Below are positions 27,331 through 36,653 of a DNA stretch of 64,000 nucleotides, one piece after another. How positions within the stretch are numbered: position 1 is the stretch's first letter; every line of letters begins with the position of its first letter. The notes under the pieces were generated by a model, which had not been told where the DNA came from, did not search any database, and was given only the letters and a program-made list of their open reading frames with translations. This stretch comes from JABSOG01 sp041583135 (GTDB lineage Bacteria > Pseudomonadota > Gammaproteobacteria > Enterobacterales > Alteromonadaceae). The stretch spans positions 61,411 through 125,410 of the forward strand of contig JBFHGJ010000005.1 of the NCBI GenBank assembly GCA_041583135.1. The letters are read 5' to 3'. Position numbers and translations under genes: made by a program.

Positions 27331-28257
27331 ATGCGAATTGTTTTTCCTTTGTTGCTGATGTTGGCAACGGCCTTCACTGCCGAGGCAGTCCCTTCTTATG
27401 ATGTGCAATATCGTGATTATCTGGGCACGCATACTGTCAAAGGTGTCAGAGACAATGAACATACCTTTTTATATAACTCCAGTGCGAAAAAACAATTAAA
27501 GCTTGCGACCTTGGATTGGCCACCCTATATCGATAAAGACGGCTGCCGTCAGGGCTGGGTGATGCAAAGTACCATCGCCTTGCTGCATCATTTGGGCTAT
27601 GGTGCGACTGTGACCTTCTATCCATGGGCAAGGGCCGTTAAGCAGGTTGAAAGCGGCAAAGCCGATATTTTGTTTCCCGAGTATTTTATCGATCCACAGG
27701 CGCCCTCAGATGTCTATCAAGGCACGCGGCGGCTAGATCACCTGGTATTGAGCGACAGCTTTGGCTGGGGGCCGATTGCTTTTATTAAGCGTAAGGATCA
27801 CCAACTGGCCAATGCTGCCGATCTCAGTGCCCTTAGCAATGAGTGGATAGGGGTGGTTAGAGGTTATCAAAATACCCCGGAGTTCGATCGCTTAATGGAT
27901 CTGGGGAGTTTCAAAATTGTCGAGGCGCTAAACGACTTCAATAACTTAAAATTGTTGCTCAATCGTCGGGTCAATCTGATTGTGGGCGATCCTTTGGTGA
28001 TAGAGGCCGATGTTAAAAAGTCTGATTTGAGCGCCAAAGAAAAAGCGGCCATGCTGGCGCAGATTGAAGTGGTCGAACCTATTTTACAAATGAATGCGTT
28101 GTATTTCGCCATTGCCAAAAAAAGCAAATATGCCGACGTGTTGTCGATAGAGCTCAATCAGGCCATTGCCAGCTTCGACAAACAAGGTGTACTTTCTGAG
28201 ATCCAGTTTCAGGTTGGACGACGCTGTCAAACCCTCAAGGATAAACCGTTACAATAA
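27331..28257 (+). CDS. Periplasmic family-3 solute-binding-like protein
   Basis: 308 residues from ATG 27331. The signal peptide MRIVFPLLLMLATAFTAEA is probably cleaved after AEA. The mature part (LATLDWPPYIDKDGCRQGWV, then GYGATVTFYPWARAVKQVESGKADILF) has the usual look of SBP_bac_3 proteins that resemble amino-acid binding components. No transporter genes adjoin it, a common situation for this family in marine gammaproteobacteria, so its ligand and partner are unknown. The frame continues upstream to TTG 27313, which would spoil the signal peptide. Confidence 0.75.
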   Translation: MRIVFPLLLMLATAFTAEAVPSYDVQYRDYLGTHTVKGVRDNEHTFLYNSSAKKQLKLATLDWPPYIDKDGCRQGWVMQSTIALLHHLGYGATVTFYPWARAVKQVESGKADILFPEYFIDPQAPSDVYQGTRRLDHLVLSDSFGWGPIAFIKRKDHQLANAADLSALSNEWIGVVRGYQNTPEFDRLMDLGSFKIVEALNDFNNLKLLLNRRVNLIVGDPLVIEADVKKSDLSAKEKAAMLAQIEVVEPILQMNALYFAIAKKSKYADVLSIELNQAIASFDKQGVLSEIQFQVGRRCQTLKDKPLQ

Positions 28258-28348
28258 TCTCGCGTCCAACTGCCTACAATCCCTTGGCATATCCAAACAA
28301 TCGATGGTAATGTTTTAACATTGTCAGTTAAAACAGATAGGATACTTG

Positions 28349-30190
28349 ATGGCCGCAACAATCAGCGCAGAGAACAGATCACAATGGTTTGCCCAGTTAT
28401 ACGGCAAGCTTGATGAGTTAATGAGCGAGACTAAACTCGATGTGTTATTGATGACCTCGCGAGACTGCCAACTGTCTGAATACACCCCGTTATGTAACAA
28501 CCCACGTTATCAGCTGACCGGCTTTACCGGTTCGGTTGGTGATGCCCTTTATTTATCAAAGTCTTTAGCCGAGCGGTTAGGCTGTGCTCAGTGTCTGTTA
28601 TTTGTTGATGGCCGCTACCATATTCAAGCAGACAAAGAGACCTTACCTGAGTATGTGGCGGTACAGAAAATGCAGTATGGTCAAGCGATGTGGCCTAGTA
28701 TCAAGCAATGGCTTGAGGACAACCGGCAGTACATCACGCAAGTGGGTTTTGATGGCTATCGCTTTAGCGCCGGTGACATTGCCGAGCTTGCGCAAGTGGC
28801 CGCAAGTGCCGAGTTTACGCTACAGTCTTTTGACCGATATGAAATTGACGCCGCCTTATCACTTGAGGGCATGAATACCACCAAGCCGATAGTGCAACTG
28901 GCCGATAGTATGCTTGGTCGCAGTATTGCCGATAATATCAATGCGTTACAACAAAGTTTTCCGCAAGGCTGCGCGGCGGAAAATACCTGCTACGCTAGCG
29001 CTTTGACCGACGATGTTGCCTATTTACTAAACTCGCGTGGTTATCATGCCGACAACCAGTCGGCTCACTTTGGCTTTTTGTTTATTGTTGGACGCGCTTT
29101 GTGTTTATATCTGCCCAAAGAGTGTTGTGATTGCGACGTTCAGATCAACCACTTGTCCGGGCTTGAATTGACCACTGTCCGCAACGATTTAGACGCGCTC
29201 AAGGCATGGCTTAGTGAGTATCCGGTCAGTGCACTGTGTTACAGCAAAGATGGCATCAACTACGTGCTTGAGCAGTTGTTGCAGCAATCGAGTGACAATG
29301 CCTTGGTCTATGATGATTTCGATGGCGTTACGCCGATCCGCGTGGTGAAAAGCCCACAAGAACTCAAAGCCATGAAAAAAGCCTTTTTGCGCAGCTCTAT
29401 TGCGATTGCCGAGACTATTCGCTGGGCCAAGTATGGTGATGAACAGGACCGGGTGTTTACCGAATCCTGCATGGCAGCAAAATTATGGGATGAGTATGAA
29501 GCCCAAGGAGCCAAAAGCCTAAGCTTCAATACCATCGCCGGGTGCGGCGAAAACGGCGCGCTGATCCATTATTCGGATATCCATTCAACCCGACCGCTCA
29601 ATGATGGCGAGTTGGTGTTGCTCGATAGCGGCGCCTACTACGAAGAAGGGTTGGCAACGGACATTACGCGTGGTTGCTTTTGCAATCACAGTCGCACAGC
29701 GCAGCCACAACCATGGCAAATCGATATTTATACCGCCACGCTCAAAGCCAGTATTGCCGGATTGAGTGCGCGATTTGACCAAGACACCACAGGTGCCGAA
29801 CTCGATAGACAGATCCGCAGCGTCATTCAAGAGGCCGGTTATGACTATGCCCATGGCACCGGTCATGGTGTCGGCATCGATGTACATGAATCCGGTATTG
29901 GCATCAGCCCGAAAAACACCGGAGTGATGACCGAGCATGCGGTGGTCACTATTGAGCCGGGGATTTATCTTGAAGGTAAAGGTGGTGTGCGCGTTGAGAA
30001 TGTGGTTATCGTCAAACGTGACGAGTTTCATCCCGAAAAACTCTATTTTGACAACATCTCCTTTGTTGGGTATGACTGGGATCTGGTTGACCTTGACAAG
30101 CTTAGCGAGGATGAAAAAGATTATCTAAAAGCCTACGAACACAAATGTCAGGAGTTGGGTACCGAGATCACCCGCTGTCCATTGCTTTGA
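28349..30190 (+). CDS. Xaa-Pro aminopeptidase-like M24B metallopeptidase
   Basis: 613 residues, the long (about 600) three-domain form of aminopeptidase P. It has two creatinase-like N-terminal domains (NPRYQLTGFTGSVGDALYL early in the first) and a C-terminal pita-bread catalytic domain. The metal ligands are visible in order: the aspartates of LLDSGAYYEEGLATDITRG, the histidine of HGTGHGVGIDVHE, and the glutamates of TIEPGIYLEGKGGVRVEN. It removes N-terminal residues preceding proline in the cytoplasm. ATG 28349 follows GATAGGA; the alternative TTG is 3 bases earlier. Confidence 0.9.
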   Translation: MAATISAENRSQWFAQLYGKLDELMSETKLDVLLMTSRDCQLSEYTPLCNNPRYQLTGFTGSVGDALYLSKSLAERLGCAQCLLFVDGRYHIQADKETLPEYVAVQKMQYGQAMWPSIKQWLEDNRQYITQVGFDGYRFSAGDIAELAQVAASAEFTLQSFDRYEIDAALSLEGMNTTKPIVQLADSMLGRSIADNINALQQSFPQGCAAENTCYASALTDDVAYLLNSRGYHADNQSAHFGFLFIVGRALCLYLPKECCDCDVQINHLSGLELTTVRNDLDALKAWLSEYPVSALCYSKDGINYVLEQLLQQSSDNALVYDDFDGVTPIRVVKSPQELKAMKKAFLRSSIAIAETIRWAKYGDEQDRVFTESCMAAKLWDEYEAQGAKSLSFNTIAGCGENGALIHYSDIHSTRPLNDGELVLLDSGAYYEEGLATDITRGCFCNHSRTAQPQPWQIDIYTATLKASIAGLSARFDQDTTGAELDRQIRSVIQEAGYDYAHGTGHGVGIDVHESGIGISPKNTGVMTEHAVVTIEPGIYLEGKGGVRVENVVIVKRDEFHPEKLYFDNISFVGYDWDLVDLDKLSEDEKDYLKAYEHKCQELGTEITRCPLL

Positions 30191-30212
30191 ATTCACGCTA
30201 AGGATTGAACCT

Positions 30213-30704
30213 TTGATTCTACAAACCGAGCGACTTGCCTTGCGGCAGGCCGAGTTGGCCGATGGGCCATTTATTTTTGAGCTGCTTACCGACAAAACCT
30301 TCATCGACAATATTGCCGACAAAGGTGTGCGCGAGCTAAGTGATGCCGAAGACTATATTCGTCAATCATTGTTGGCAAGTTATGAAAACAATGGCTTTGG
30401 CCTGTATCTGGTTGAACGCAAAAGTGACAATGCTGCCGTTGGGCTATGCGGTTTAGTTAAACGGGATGGCCTTAACTGTCCTGACATCGGTTATGCGTTT
30501 TTACCTCGTTTCACTGGTGTCGGCTTTGCGACCGAATCGGCTAAAGCGGTATTTCAGTATGCGCAAAATACACTCAAACTGACTAGGGTGGTGGGCATTA
30601 CTTCACCGGATAATACCGCGTCAATTGCGGTATTGAAAAAGATCGGTCTCGGGCATCAGCAACAGATAGAACTGGACGGTAAACCCACGGTTTTATTGTA
30701 TTAG
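30213..30704 (+). CDS. GNAT family N-acetyltransferase (RimJ/RimL type)
   Basis: 163 residues. It opens MILQTERLALRQAELADGPFIFELL, the usual start of the RimJ/RimL-like branch, and carries the acetyl-CoA-binding region around FLPRFTGVGFATESAKAVFQYA with a modified R/Q-x-x-G-x-G/A loop. Asn/Ala at SPDNTASIAVLKKIG also fits the fold. The substrate cannot be inferred. TTG start, with AAGGA about 9 bases upstream. It follows the aminopeptidase gene after 22 bases, so it may be co-transcribed. Confidence 0.85.
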   Translation: MILQTERLALRQAELADGPFIFELLTDKTFIDNIADKGVRELSDAEDYIRQSLLASYENNGFGLYLVERKSDNAAVGLCGLVKRDGLNCPDIGYAFLPRFTGVGFATESAKAVFQYAQNTLKLTRVVGITSPDNTASIAVLKKIGLGHQQQIELDGKPTVLLY

Positions 30705-30767
30705 GATAAATTAGATTAGTCGGTTTGCATAAGGTGAAATTCTTGCTCATACTGTGATGGGCTTAAC

Positions 30768-31382
30768 TTGATACCGCGCAACATTTTTAGTGCCAAATTT
30801 GACAAGTTCCGCAAGTGTAAGAATGGAGAAATATTTGCAAAGAGTAGTCATATATATATTCTGGGTATTTTGTTGTTATTTGGTGGTTGTCAGCTTCGCG
30901 TATGTGAAAGTGATGTTTGTTTTGGTAGTGGAAGCCAATATGGTGTTTGGAAAAATATAAATTCACTACTTGGTGAAATGCCGACTTCACATGAAACTCG
31001 TATTAACCTTGAATTGACAGAGGTATTAAATATCAAAATAGAGGACTTAAATAGCGCTATCGCTCTGTTTGAACAAAACCTTTACAGCCTGTCATTGCCA
31101 TCTATTACTTTTTCTCCCAGCTTTAGTGAGGACATTAATCACCTCAACTTAGAGGCTAAAACATTACGAGGTATCAAGCTTCATTTGACCTCGGTTAAGT
31201 TGCTATTACAGGTAGTTAGTCTCGCCAAAAATCAAAAACACTCAATATTGATTGGGGATTATCTTGATATTGATGGCAACGCCCAATTTTCTTTGAAAGA
31301 GCTATATCAGCAAGTGATGTATGTCCAACAACGATTAGCGCAGCTCAAATTACACTCTTCGGCAAGTAAGGTAACTCAATAG
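30768..31382 (+). CDS. Unrecognised putative lipoprotein paired with a hybrid histidine kinase
   Basis: I do not recognise this 204-residue protein. Residues about 28-41 (HIYILGILLLFGGC) look like a signal peptide with a lipobox-like LFGGC, although the N-region is long and the TTG start is uncertain. The remainder is mostly predicted helical, with no named motif. Its stop is directly followed (1 base) by the hybrid kinase gene, so the two are surely co-transcribed. A sensing or ligand-presenting partner for the kinase is a reasonable guess, not shown by the sequence. Base composition is more AT-rich than its neighbours. Confidence 0.6.
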   Translation: MIPRNIFSAKFDKFRKCKNGEIFAKSSHIYILGILLLFGGCQLRVCESDVCFGSGSQYGVWKNINSLLGEMPTSHETRINLELTEVLNIKIEDLNSAIALFEQNLYSLSLPSITFSPSFSEDINHLNLEAKTLRGIKLHLTSVKLLLQVVSLAKNQKHSILIGDYLDIDGNAQFSLKELYQQVMYVQQRLAQLKLHSSASKVTQ

Positions 31383-31383
31383 T

Positions 31384-33741
31384 ATGAAGCTTCAACAGGT
31401 CGCAAAATTGATCTTAGGTAGTATCTTGATTATGAATCTACTGATATTAGTTGTTGAGGGTATCTGGAAGCGAGATCATGATGACTTAAAGAATGACTGG
31501 GTGCAATACCGGCAAACATTGCAAAACAAATCGGCGCTACTGAGTAAGTTTAGGGAAACCCTTGGCTATGGTGGTATGATCCATAACCTTAAAAATTATG
31601 TCCTCAGAAGCGATCTAGATTATATTTTAAAAGTTCATTATCAGTTGCAAGAGATTATGCTTGCCATTGAAGCCTATCGTAGTATGGAAACTACTGAGCA
31701 GGAACGCCTAAGCCTTAATGAAATTGAAAATATAAGACATAAGTATTTAGACGCGGCAGTAACTGCCGAGAAAATGAAGTTAAATGGAGCCGAGGCTACT
31801 GAAATCGATAAAGTGATTCGGGTCGATGATAAGCCCGCATTTTTGGCCTTAAATACGCTCTCAGATATCGTTTATGCGGCGAATGTTGAAGGCACCAACA
31901 AGATAAATTTGCAATTTGAAAAGATTAGCCGCTTTTCTGTTAACTTTGGTTTCGGCATTGTGATTGTTTTATTGGCTTGGGGCGTTGGTTTTTTTGTCTT
32001 TATTAAAAAGAATGTTGTTAGTCCTATTTATCGGATGCTAGACTCATTCAATCAAATTGATGTTGAGCGAGATATTTCGCAGCGCATTCAATTGGCCCCT
32101 GAGAGTAAACAAACTGAACTTGATGAGCTGGCATTGGCTGCAAATCAATTCTTAGATATTGCGGAGCGTCATACCAACCGGTTGGCGCAAGCGGAAAGTC
32201 AGGCCAAGGATAACGAGCAGCGCCTTGCTGCAATACTCAATGGTACGGCAGAAGGGATTGTCACCATCGATGCCAATGGCATCATTCTCAGTTTCAATTC
32301 AAAGTGTGAAGATATTTTCGGCTATAAGGCCGATGAAGTGCTTGATCGCAACGTTTCCTGTTTGATGCGCCCGGATGAGCGCGTAGCTCATCAGCAATAC
32401 CTTAAGCATGCCAAAAAAATGGTTGGCCGCATCATCAATGCCAACCGCGAACTCAAAGGGCAGCGTAAAGACGGCACGGTTTTCCCGATGGAATTGACCG
32501 TATCGAGTGTCGAGATCAAAAAGCAAACCTGCTATATCGGTGTATTGCAAGATATTTCGGCACGTAAAGCCTACGAGCGCAAGTTGCTCGATGCCAAGAC
32601 GGAAGCTGAGCAGGCCAACATGGCAAAATCGCAGTTTCTTTCAGCCATGAGCCATGAATTACGTACGCCACTCAATGCCATCTTAGGTTTTAGTCAGTTG
32701 ATGTGTTACAACACCAAAGAACCCCTTAGTGAATTACAACGCAAAAATACCGAGCAAATTTTATTGGCCGGGAAGCACCTGCTGGAACTGATCAACGATA
32801 TTCTAGATTTAACCAAAATCGAGTCGGGCAATTTTGATATTGAATTTGAGCAGGTGGAGTTGGGCATGGTGTTAGATGAGTGTATCCATCTTGTTACGAC
32901 AGACGCCAATCGCTTGCAAGTTGAACTGATCAATGAACATGACAGTGGACTGCCAGTTTATTTGGAAAGCAACCAAATCAGGCTTAAGCAGGTCTTGCTT
33001 AATCTGATCACCAACGCCATAAAATACAATGTGCCTCAGGGGAAAGTCTATATTGCCAGTGAAAATATCGGCAGCAATAGGCTCAGGATCACTGTTCGAG
33101 ATACAGGGGTCGGTATCGACAAAGCGAATTACGATAGTGTCTTTGAGCCTTTCGTGCGATTTGACCAAAGGGCAAATGAAATCGAAGGGACGGGTATTGG
33201 TTTAAGCGTGTGTGCCAAGTTGGTCAATGCGCTAAGAGGGGAGATTGGCTTTGTCAGCCAAGTGGGTGAAGGCACCACTTTCTTTGTTGAATTGCCCTTG
33301 GTGTCGCGCTATGGCAGACGCTCACCGACAGAGCTGGATAACATGATGAAAGACATCGTGCCATTGGATTTTAGCGACAAAACGTTACTGTACATTGAAG
33401 ACAACAAGGCCAACAGGCAGCTGGTCCGTGTGCTGGTGGGGAATATATCCAACATCCGCTTCATTGAAGCGGTCGATGCCCAAAGCGGTCTGCAAATGCT
33501 CGAAGAAAATGACGTCGATATTGTTTTTATGGACATCAACCTGCCGGGAATGGACGGGCTGGAGGCGATGAGAAAACTTAGATCCGACGAGAAATATCGT
33601 AAACTGCCGATCATTGCCATCAGTGCCGCCGCTTCAATCGACGACATTCGCCAAGGCTCTGAGGCCGGATTCGACTATTATCTGACCAAACCTGTAGATT
33701 TACCTCAACTCACCGAGATCATCCGCAACGCCCTGACTTAG
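31384..33741 (+). CDS. Hybrid sensor histidine kinase (PAS-HisKA-HATPase-REC)
   Basis: 785 residues. Membrane segments lie at about 10-22 and 182-210, with a helical periplasmic domain of about 155 residues between them that contains GYGGMIHNLKNYVLRSDLDY. HAMP-like and PAS (about 285-400) regions follow. The HisKA domain has the phospho-accepting histidine at 424 (SAMSHELRTPLN), and the ATPase domain has DTGVGIDKANY and GTGIGLSVCAKLV. The C-terminal receiver has its aspartate at 717 (FMDINLPGMDG). No separate response regulator or Hpt protein is adjacent, so the output pathway is unknown. It is preceded by a putative lipoprotein gene 1 base away. Confidence 0.92.
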   Translation: MKLQQVAKLILGSILIMNLLILVVEGIWKRDHDDLKNDWVQYRQTLQNKSALLSKFRETLGYGGMIHNLKNYVLRSDLDYILKVHYQLQEIMLAIEAYRSMETTEQERLSLNEIENIRHKYLDAAVTAEKMKLNGAEATEIDKVIRVDDKPAFLALNTLSDIVYAANVEGTNKINLQFEKISRFSVNFGFGIVIVLLAWGVGFFVFIKKNVVSPIYRMLDSFNQIDVERDISQRIQLAPESKQTELDELALAANQFLDIAERHTNRLAQAESQAKDNEQRLAAILNGTAEGIVTIDANGIILSFNSKCEDIFGYKADEVLDRNVSCLMRPDERVAHQQYLKHAKKMVGRIINANRELKGQRKDGTVFPMELTVSSVEIKKQTCYIGVLQDISARKAYERKLLDAKTEAEQANMAKSQFLSAMSHELRTPLNAILGFSQLMCYNTKEPLSELQRKNTEQILLAGKHLLELINDILDLTKIESGNFDIEFEQVELGMVLDECIHLVTTDANRLQVELINEHDSGLPVYLESNQIRLKQVLLNLITNAIKYNVPQGKVYIASENIGSNRLRITVRDTGVGIDKANYDSVFEPFVRFDQRANEIEGTGIGLSVCAKLVNALRGEIGFVSQVGEGTTFFVELPLVSRYGRRSPTELDNMMKDIVPLDFSDKTLLYIEDNKANRQLVRVLVGNISNIRFIEAVDAQSGLQMLEENDVDIVFMDINLPGMDGLEAMRKLRSDEKYRKLPIIAISAAASIDDIRQGSEAGFDYYLTKPVDLPQLTEIIRNALT

Positions 33742-33760
33742 GGGGAGATGAAAACCAACA

Positions 33761-33790
33761 CAGCCCTTGCAACTGGGCTGGTTTACGATT
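33761..33790 (+). terminator. Weak terminator after the hybrid kinase
   Basis: A CAGCCC / GGGCTG stem with an 8-nt loop is followed by GTTTACGATT, 20 bases past the kinase stop. The T run is poor. Confidence 0.4.
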
Positions 33791-33803
33791 ACATTACAAT
33801 AAA

Positions 33804-33831
33804 TTGAGCAAAATCAAAAAAACTGTATCAC
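33804..33831 (+). promoter_or_regulatory. Candidate paaZ promoter with a shared paa motif
   Basis: TTGAGC (33804-33809), a 16-bp spacer and TATCAC (33826-33831) lie ahead of paaZ. The sequence AAATTGAGC also occurs at the paaA promoter. TGTATCAC (33824-33831) is the reverse complement of GTGATACA found just upstream of the paaA -35 box. It may be part of a PaaX operator. Confidence 0.35.
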
Positions 33832-33865
33832 TTCATTCCATTCTCAACACAATCAGGTATACACA

Positions 33866-35911
33866 ATGAAAGTTGAAAGCTATGCGGCAGGCCGATGGGT
33901 TTGCGGTGAGGGCCGAGCGTCAAGCTTGGTCAATGCAATAAACGATGAGCATATCGGTGAAGTCAATTCCCTGACTTCAGGCTTTGATGAGATCTTGGCC
34001 TATGGCCGCAATGTTGCAGGTCCTGAGCTTAGAAAACTGACCATTCACGAACGTGCCGAGCGCGTTAAACTGGTCGCCAAATACCTCCTTGACCGCAAAG
34101 ACGAATACTACCGTATCTCCTATATGACCGGAGCGACCAAAGCTGACTCTTGGGTGGATATCGAAGGTGGTATCGGCACTATGTTCAGCTATTCAGGCAT
34201 TGCCCGTCGCGAACTGAATAACGACACTTTCATTGTGGAAGGTCCGGCGGAAAACCTCTCTGTCGGCGGCACCTTTATGGGACGCCATATTTTGACCTCA
34301 AAAGAAGGGGTGTCGGTTCATATTAACGCGTTTAACTTCCCTGTGTGGGGAATGCTCGAAAAGATAGCGCCTAGCCTTATTGCCGGTGTGCCTGTTGTCG
34401 TTAAGCCGGCGACCGTCACTTGTTATCTGACTTATGCGGTCGTTAAGGCCATCGTTGAGTCTGAAATTTTGCCCAAAGGGTCGGTGCAGCTGATCAGCGG
34501 TTCGGTCGGCGACCTATTCGATCACTTGACCGAGCAAGATGTTGTCACCTTCACCGGTTCTGCCTCAACAGGCCAAATGCTCAAAGCCCATCCAAACATC
34601 GTTGCCAAAAGCGTGCCGTTTACCATGGAAGCGGACTCGCTCAACTGCTGTATTCTCGCGCCAGATGTGACTGTCGAGCATCCTGAATTCGACCTCTTTG
34701 TCAAAGAAGTCGCTCGTGAGATGACCACCAAGGCTGGACAAAAGTGTACTGCCATTCGTCGTATTATGGTGCCGGGCAATATGTCTGAGGCGGTTGTCGA
34801 AGCGCTTAAAGCTAGGTTGCTGAAAACTGTGATAGGCGACCCAACCGTTGAAGGCGTTCGCATGGGCGCATTGGTTGGTAAGTCTCAACGTGAAGATGTA
34901 CAAGCGGTGGTTGAACAATTGTCGCAAAGCTCAGAGTTGGTGTTGGGCGGTTTAGACAACTTCCAAACCTTAGGGGTTGAGGGTGACAAAGGCGCCTTTA
35001 TGGCGCCGACACTGCTACATTGTAGCGACCCTATCAATACTGCCGCGCCTCATGAGCTTGAAGCGTTTGGTCCGGTCAGTACGTTAATGCCTTATAACGA
35101 CATCGATGAGGCCATCGTGCTAGCTAAGATGGGTAAAGGCTCATTGGCCGGTTCGGTATTTACCTATGAGCGTGCTCATGCTCGGGATTTGATCTTAGGC
35201 ACCGCATCTCATCACGGTCGGATGTTGGTTATCGACCGCGATTGCGCCAAAGAATCGACCGGTCACGGCTCTCCGTTGGCGCCATTGGTTCACGGTGGTC
35301 CGGGCCGTGCCGGTGGTGGTGAAGAATTAGGTGGTGTTCGCGCCATCAAACATTACATGCAGCGTACTGCCATTCAAGGTTCGCCAACTTCTTTGATGAC
35401 CATCACCAATGAATATGTTCGTGGCGCCAAAACCAAAGAAGACCGGGTTCATCCATTTAGAAAATACTTTGAAGAATTGGAGATCGGCGAGTCGTTGACC
35501 ACTCACCGCAGAACCGTTACCGAAGCCGACGTGGTGAATTTCGGCTGTGTTTCTGGCGACCATTTCTATGCCCACTTTGACGAAATTGCCGCGAAAGATT
35601 CATTCTTTGAAAAGCGTGTAGCCCATGGTTACTTCGTGATCTCGGCTGCAGCCGGTATGTTTGTAGACCCAGGCTTAGGTCCTGTGATAGCCAACTATGG
35701 TATCGACAACTTGCGTTTTGTCGAGCCTGTGGCCATCGGTGATACCATTCAGGTCAAGTTGACGGCCAAGCGTAAGATCAAAAAAGCCAAAAAGCCGGAT
35801 GACAAATACCGTACCGGTGTTGTCGTCTGGGATGTGGAAGTGATCAATCAAAACGGTGAAGCCGTTGCGATTTACGACATCTTGACCTTAGTCGAGCGTC
35901 AGCACGACTAA
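33866..35911 (+). CDS. paaZ: PaaZ: oxepin-CoA hydrolase / 3-oxo-5,6-dehydrosuberyl-CoA semialdehyde dehydrogenase
   Basis: 681 residues, as in E. coli PaaZ. The N-terminal aldehyde dehydrogenase domain (to about residue 520) has FTGSASTGQML, the glutamate of MEADSLNC and the catalytic cysteine of AGQKCTAIRR. The C-terminal MaoC-like hot-dog hydratase (about 540-681) has VSGDHFYAHFDEIAA. It opens the oxepin-CoA ring and oxidises the resulting aldehyde in aerobic phenylacetate breakdown. It is transcribed towards paaY, with a strong terminator between them. Confidence 0.96.
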   Translation: MKVESYAAGRWVCGEGRASSLVNAINDEHIGEVNSLTSGFDEILAYGRNVAGPELRKLTIHERAERVKLVAKYLLDRKDEYYRISYMTGATKADSWVDIEGGIGTMFSYSGIARRELNNDTFIVEGPAENLSVGGTFMGRHILTSKEGVSVHINAFNFPVWGMLEKIAPSLIAGVPVVVKPATVTCYLTYAVVKAIVESEILPKGSVQLISGSVGDLFDHLTEQDVVTFTGSASTGQMLKAHPNIVAKSVPFTMEADSLNCCILAPDVTVEHPEFDLFVKEVAREMTTKAGQKCTAIRRIMVPGNMSEAVVEALKARLLKTVIGDPTVEGVRMGALVGKSQREDVQAVVEQLSQSSELVLGGLDNFQTLGVEGDKGAFMAPTLLHCSDPINTAAPHELEAFGPVSTLMPYNDIDEAIVLAKMGKGSLAGSVFTYERAHARDLILGTASHHGRMLVIDRDCAKESTGHGSPLAPLVHGGPGRAGGGEELGGVRAIKHYMQRTAIQGSPTSLMTITNEYVRGAKTKEDRVHPFRKYFEELEIGESLTTHRRTVTEADVVNFGCVSGDHFYAHFDEIAAKDSFFEKRVAHGYFVISAAAGMFVDPGLGPVIANYGIDNLRFVEPVAIGDTIQVKLTAKRKIKKAKKPDDKYRTGVVVWDVEVINQNGEAVAIYDILTLVERQHD

Positions 35912-35921
35912 TGGCGCAATA

Positions 35922-35945
35922 GGGCGGCTGGCGGCCGCCCTTTTT
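35922..35945. terminator. Terminator between convergent paaZ and paaY
   Basis: A GGGCGGC / GCCGCCC stem is followed by TTTTT, 11 bases after the paaZ stop and just before the end of minus-strand paaY. Confidence 0.85.
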
Positions 35946-35957
35946 GAGCTTAGGACT

Positions 35958-36545
35958 TTAGGACTTAAGCTGATGATCGGCGTCTTGAAACCTTGGCCTG
36001 TCAGCTTGTTCTTCGCTTAATGCTTCGACTTCGCGCATGGTGTTGATTGAGCGCTCGGCCAATTGAATGTATTCGTTGGTGCCGCTGGATTTCCATTTGA
36101 CTTCCTGTTCGGAAAGTTCACGCACCACTTTGGCCGGAATGCCCATCACCATAGAACGGGGCGGGCATTCAAACTTGGCTTTGACAAATGAGCTGGCGGC
36201 GACCATCGACTCTTTGCCGATTTTCGCATCGTCCATTACAACTGCGTTCATACCGACCATGGCATTTTCGCCGATGTGGCAGCCATGTAAAATTGCGCCG
36301 TGACCGATGTGGCTATAAGGCTCGAGGTGACAGTCTTTGTCAGGGAAACTATGGCAAACACAATTGTCCTGAACGTTGGAATGATGACTGACGTAGATTC
36401 GGCCAAAGTCGCCGCGTAGTACGGCATTGGGACCGATGTAGCAATGCTCTTCGATGATGACGTCACCGATGATCTCGGCACTGGGGTGGACATAGCTGTT
36501 GGCTTTGATCACCGGGATCAGGTTGTCGATGGCATAAATTGGCAT
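35958..36545 (-). CDS. paaY: PaaY: hexapeptide-repeat protein of phenylacetate catabolism
   Basis: 195 residues forming a left-handed beta-helix of gamma-carbonic-anhydrase type, with isoleucine-patch repeats such as EIIGDVIIEEHCYIGPNAVLRG. Histidines in SHHSNVQDNCVCH and YSHIGHGAILHGCHIGENAM sit where the metal is bound. In other bacteria PaaY acts as a thioesterase that relieves accumulation of dead-end CoA intermediates. It is divergent from paaG across a 108-bp interval holding an inverted repeat. Confidence 0.92.
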   Translation of the reverse strand: MPIYAIDNLIPVIKANSYVHPSAEIIGDVIIEEHCYIGPNAVLRGDFGRIYVSHHSNVQDNCVCHSFPDKDCHLEPYSHIGHGAILHGCHIGENAMVGMNAVVMDDAKIGKESMVAASSFVKAKFECPPRSMVMGIPAKVVRELSEQEVKWKSSGTNEYIQLAERSINTMREVEALSEEQADRPRFQDADHQLKS

Positions 36546-36593
36546 TAAGACACTCCAAAATTAACAAATTGCCCGACGTACTTTTGGCGTCGT

Positions 36594-36612
36594 GCGGTTA
36601 AAATCAAACCGC
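36594..36612. promoter_or_regulatory. Inverted repeat between paaY and paaG
   Basis: GCGGTT (36594-36599) and AACCGC (36607-36612) are perfect 6-bp arms with a 7-bp spacer, in the divergent paaY/paaG interval. It is a possible operator; short arms make chance occurrence likely. Confidence 0.3.
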
Positions 36613-36653
36613 TTGGGCTTTTAAAAAACACGATTATAAATGAGAGCAACAAC

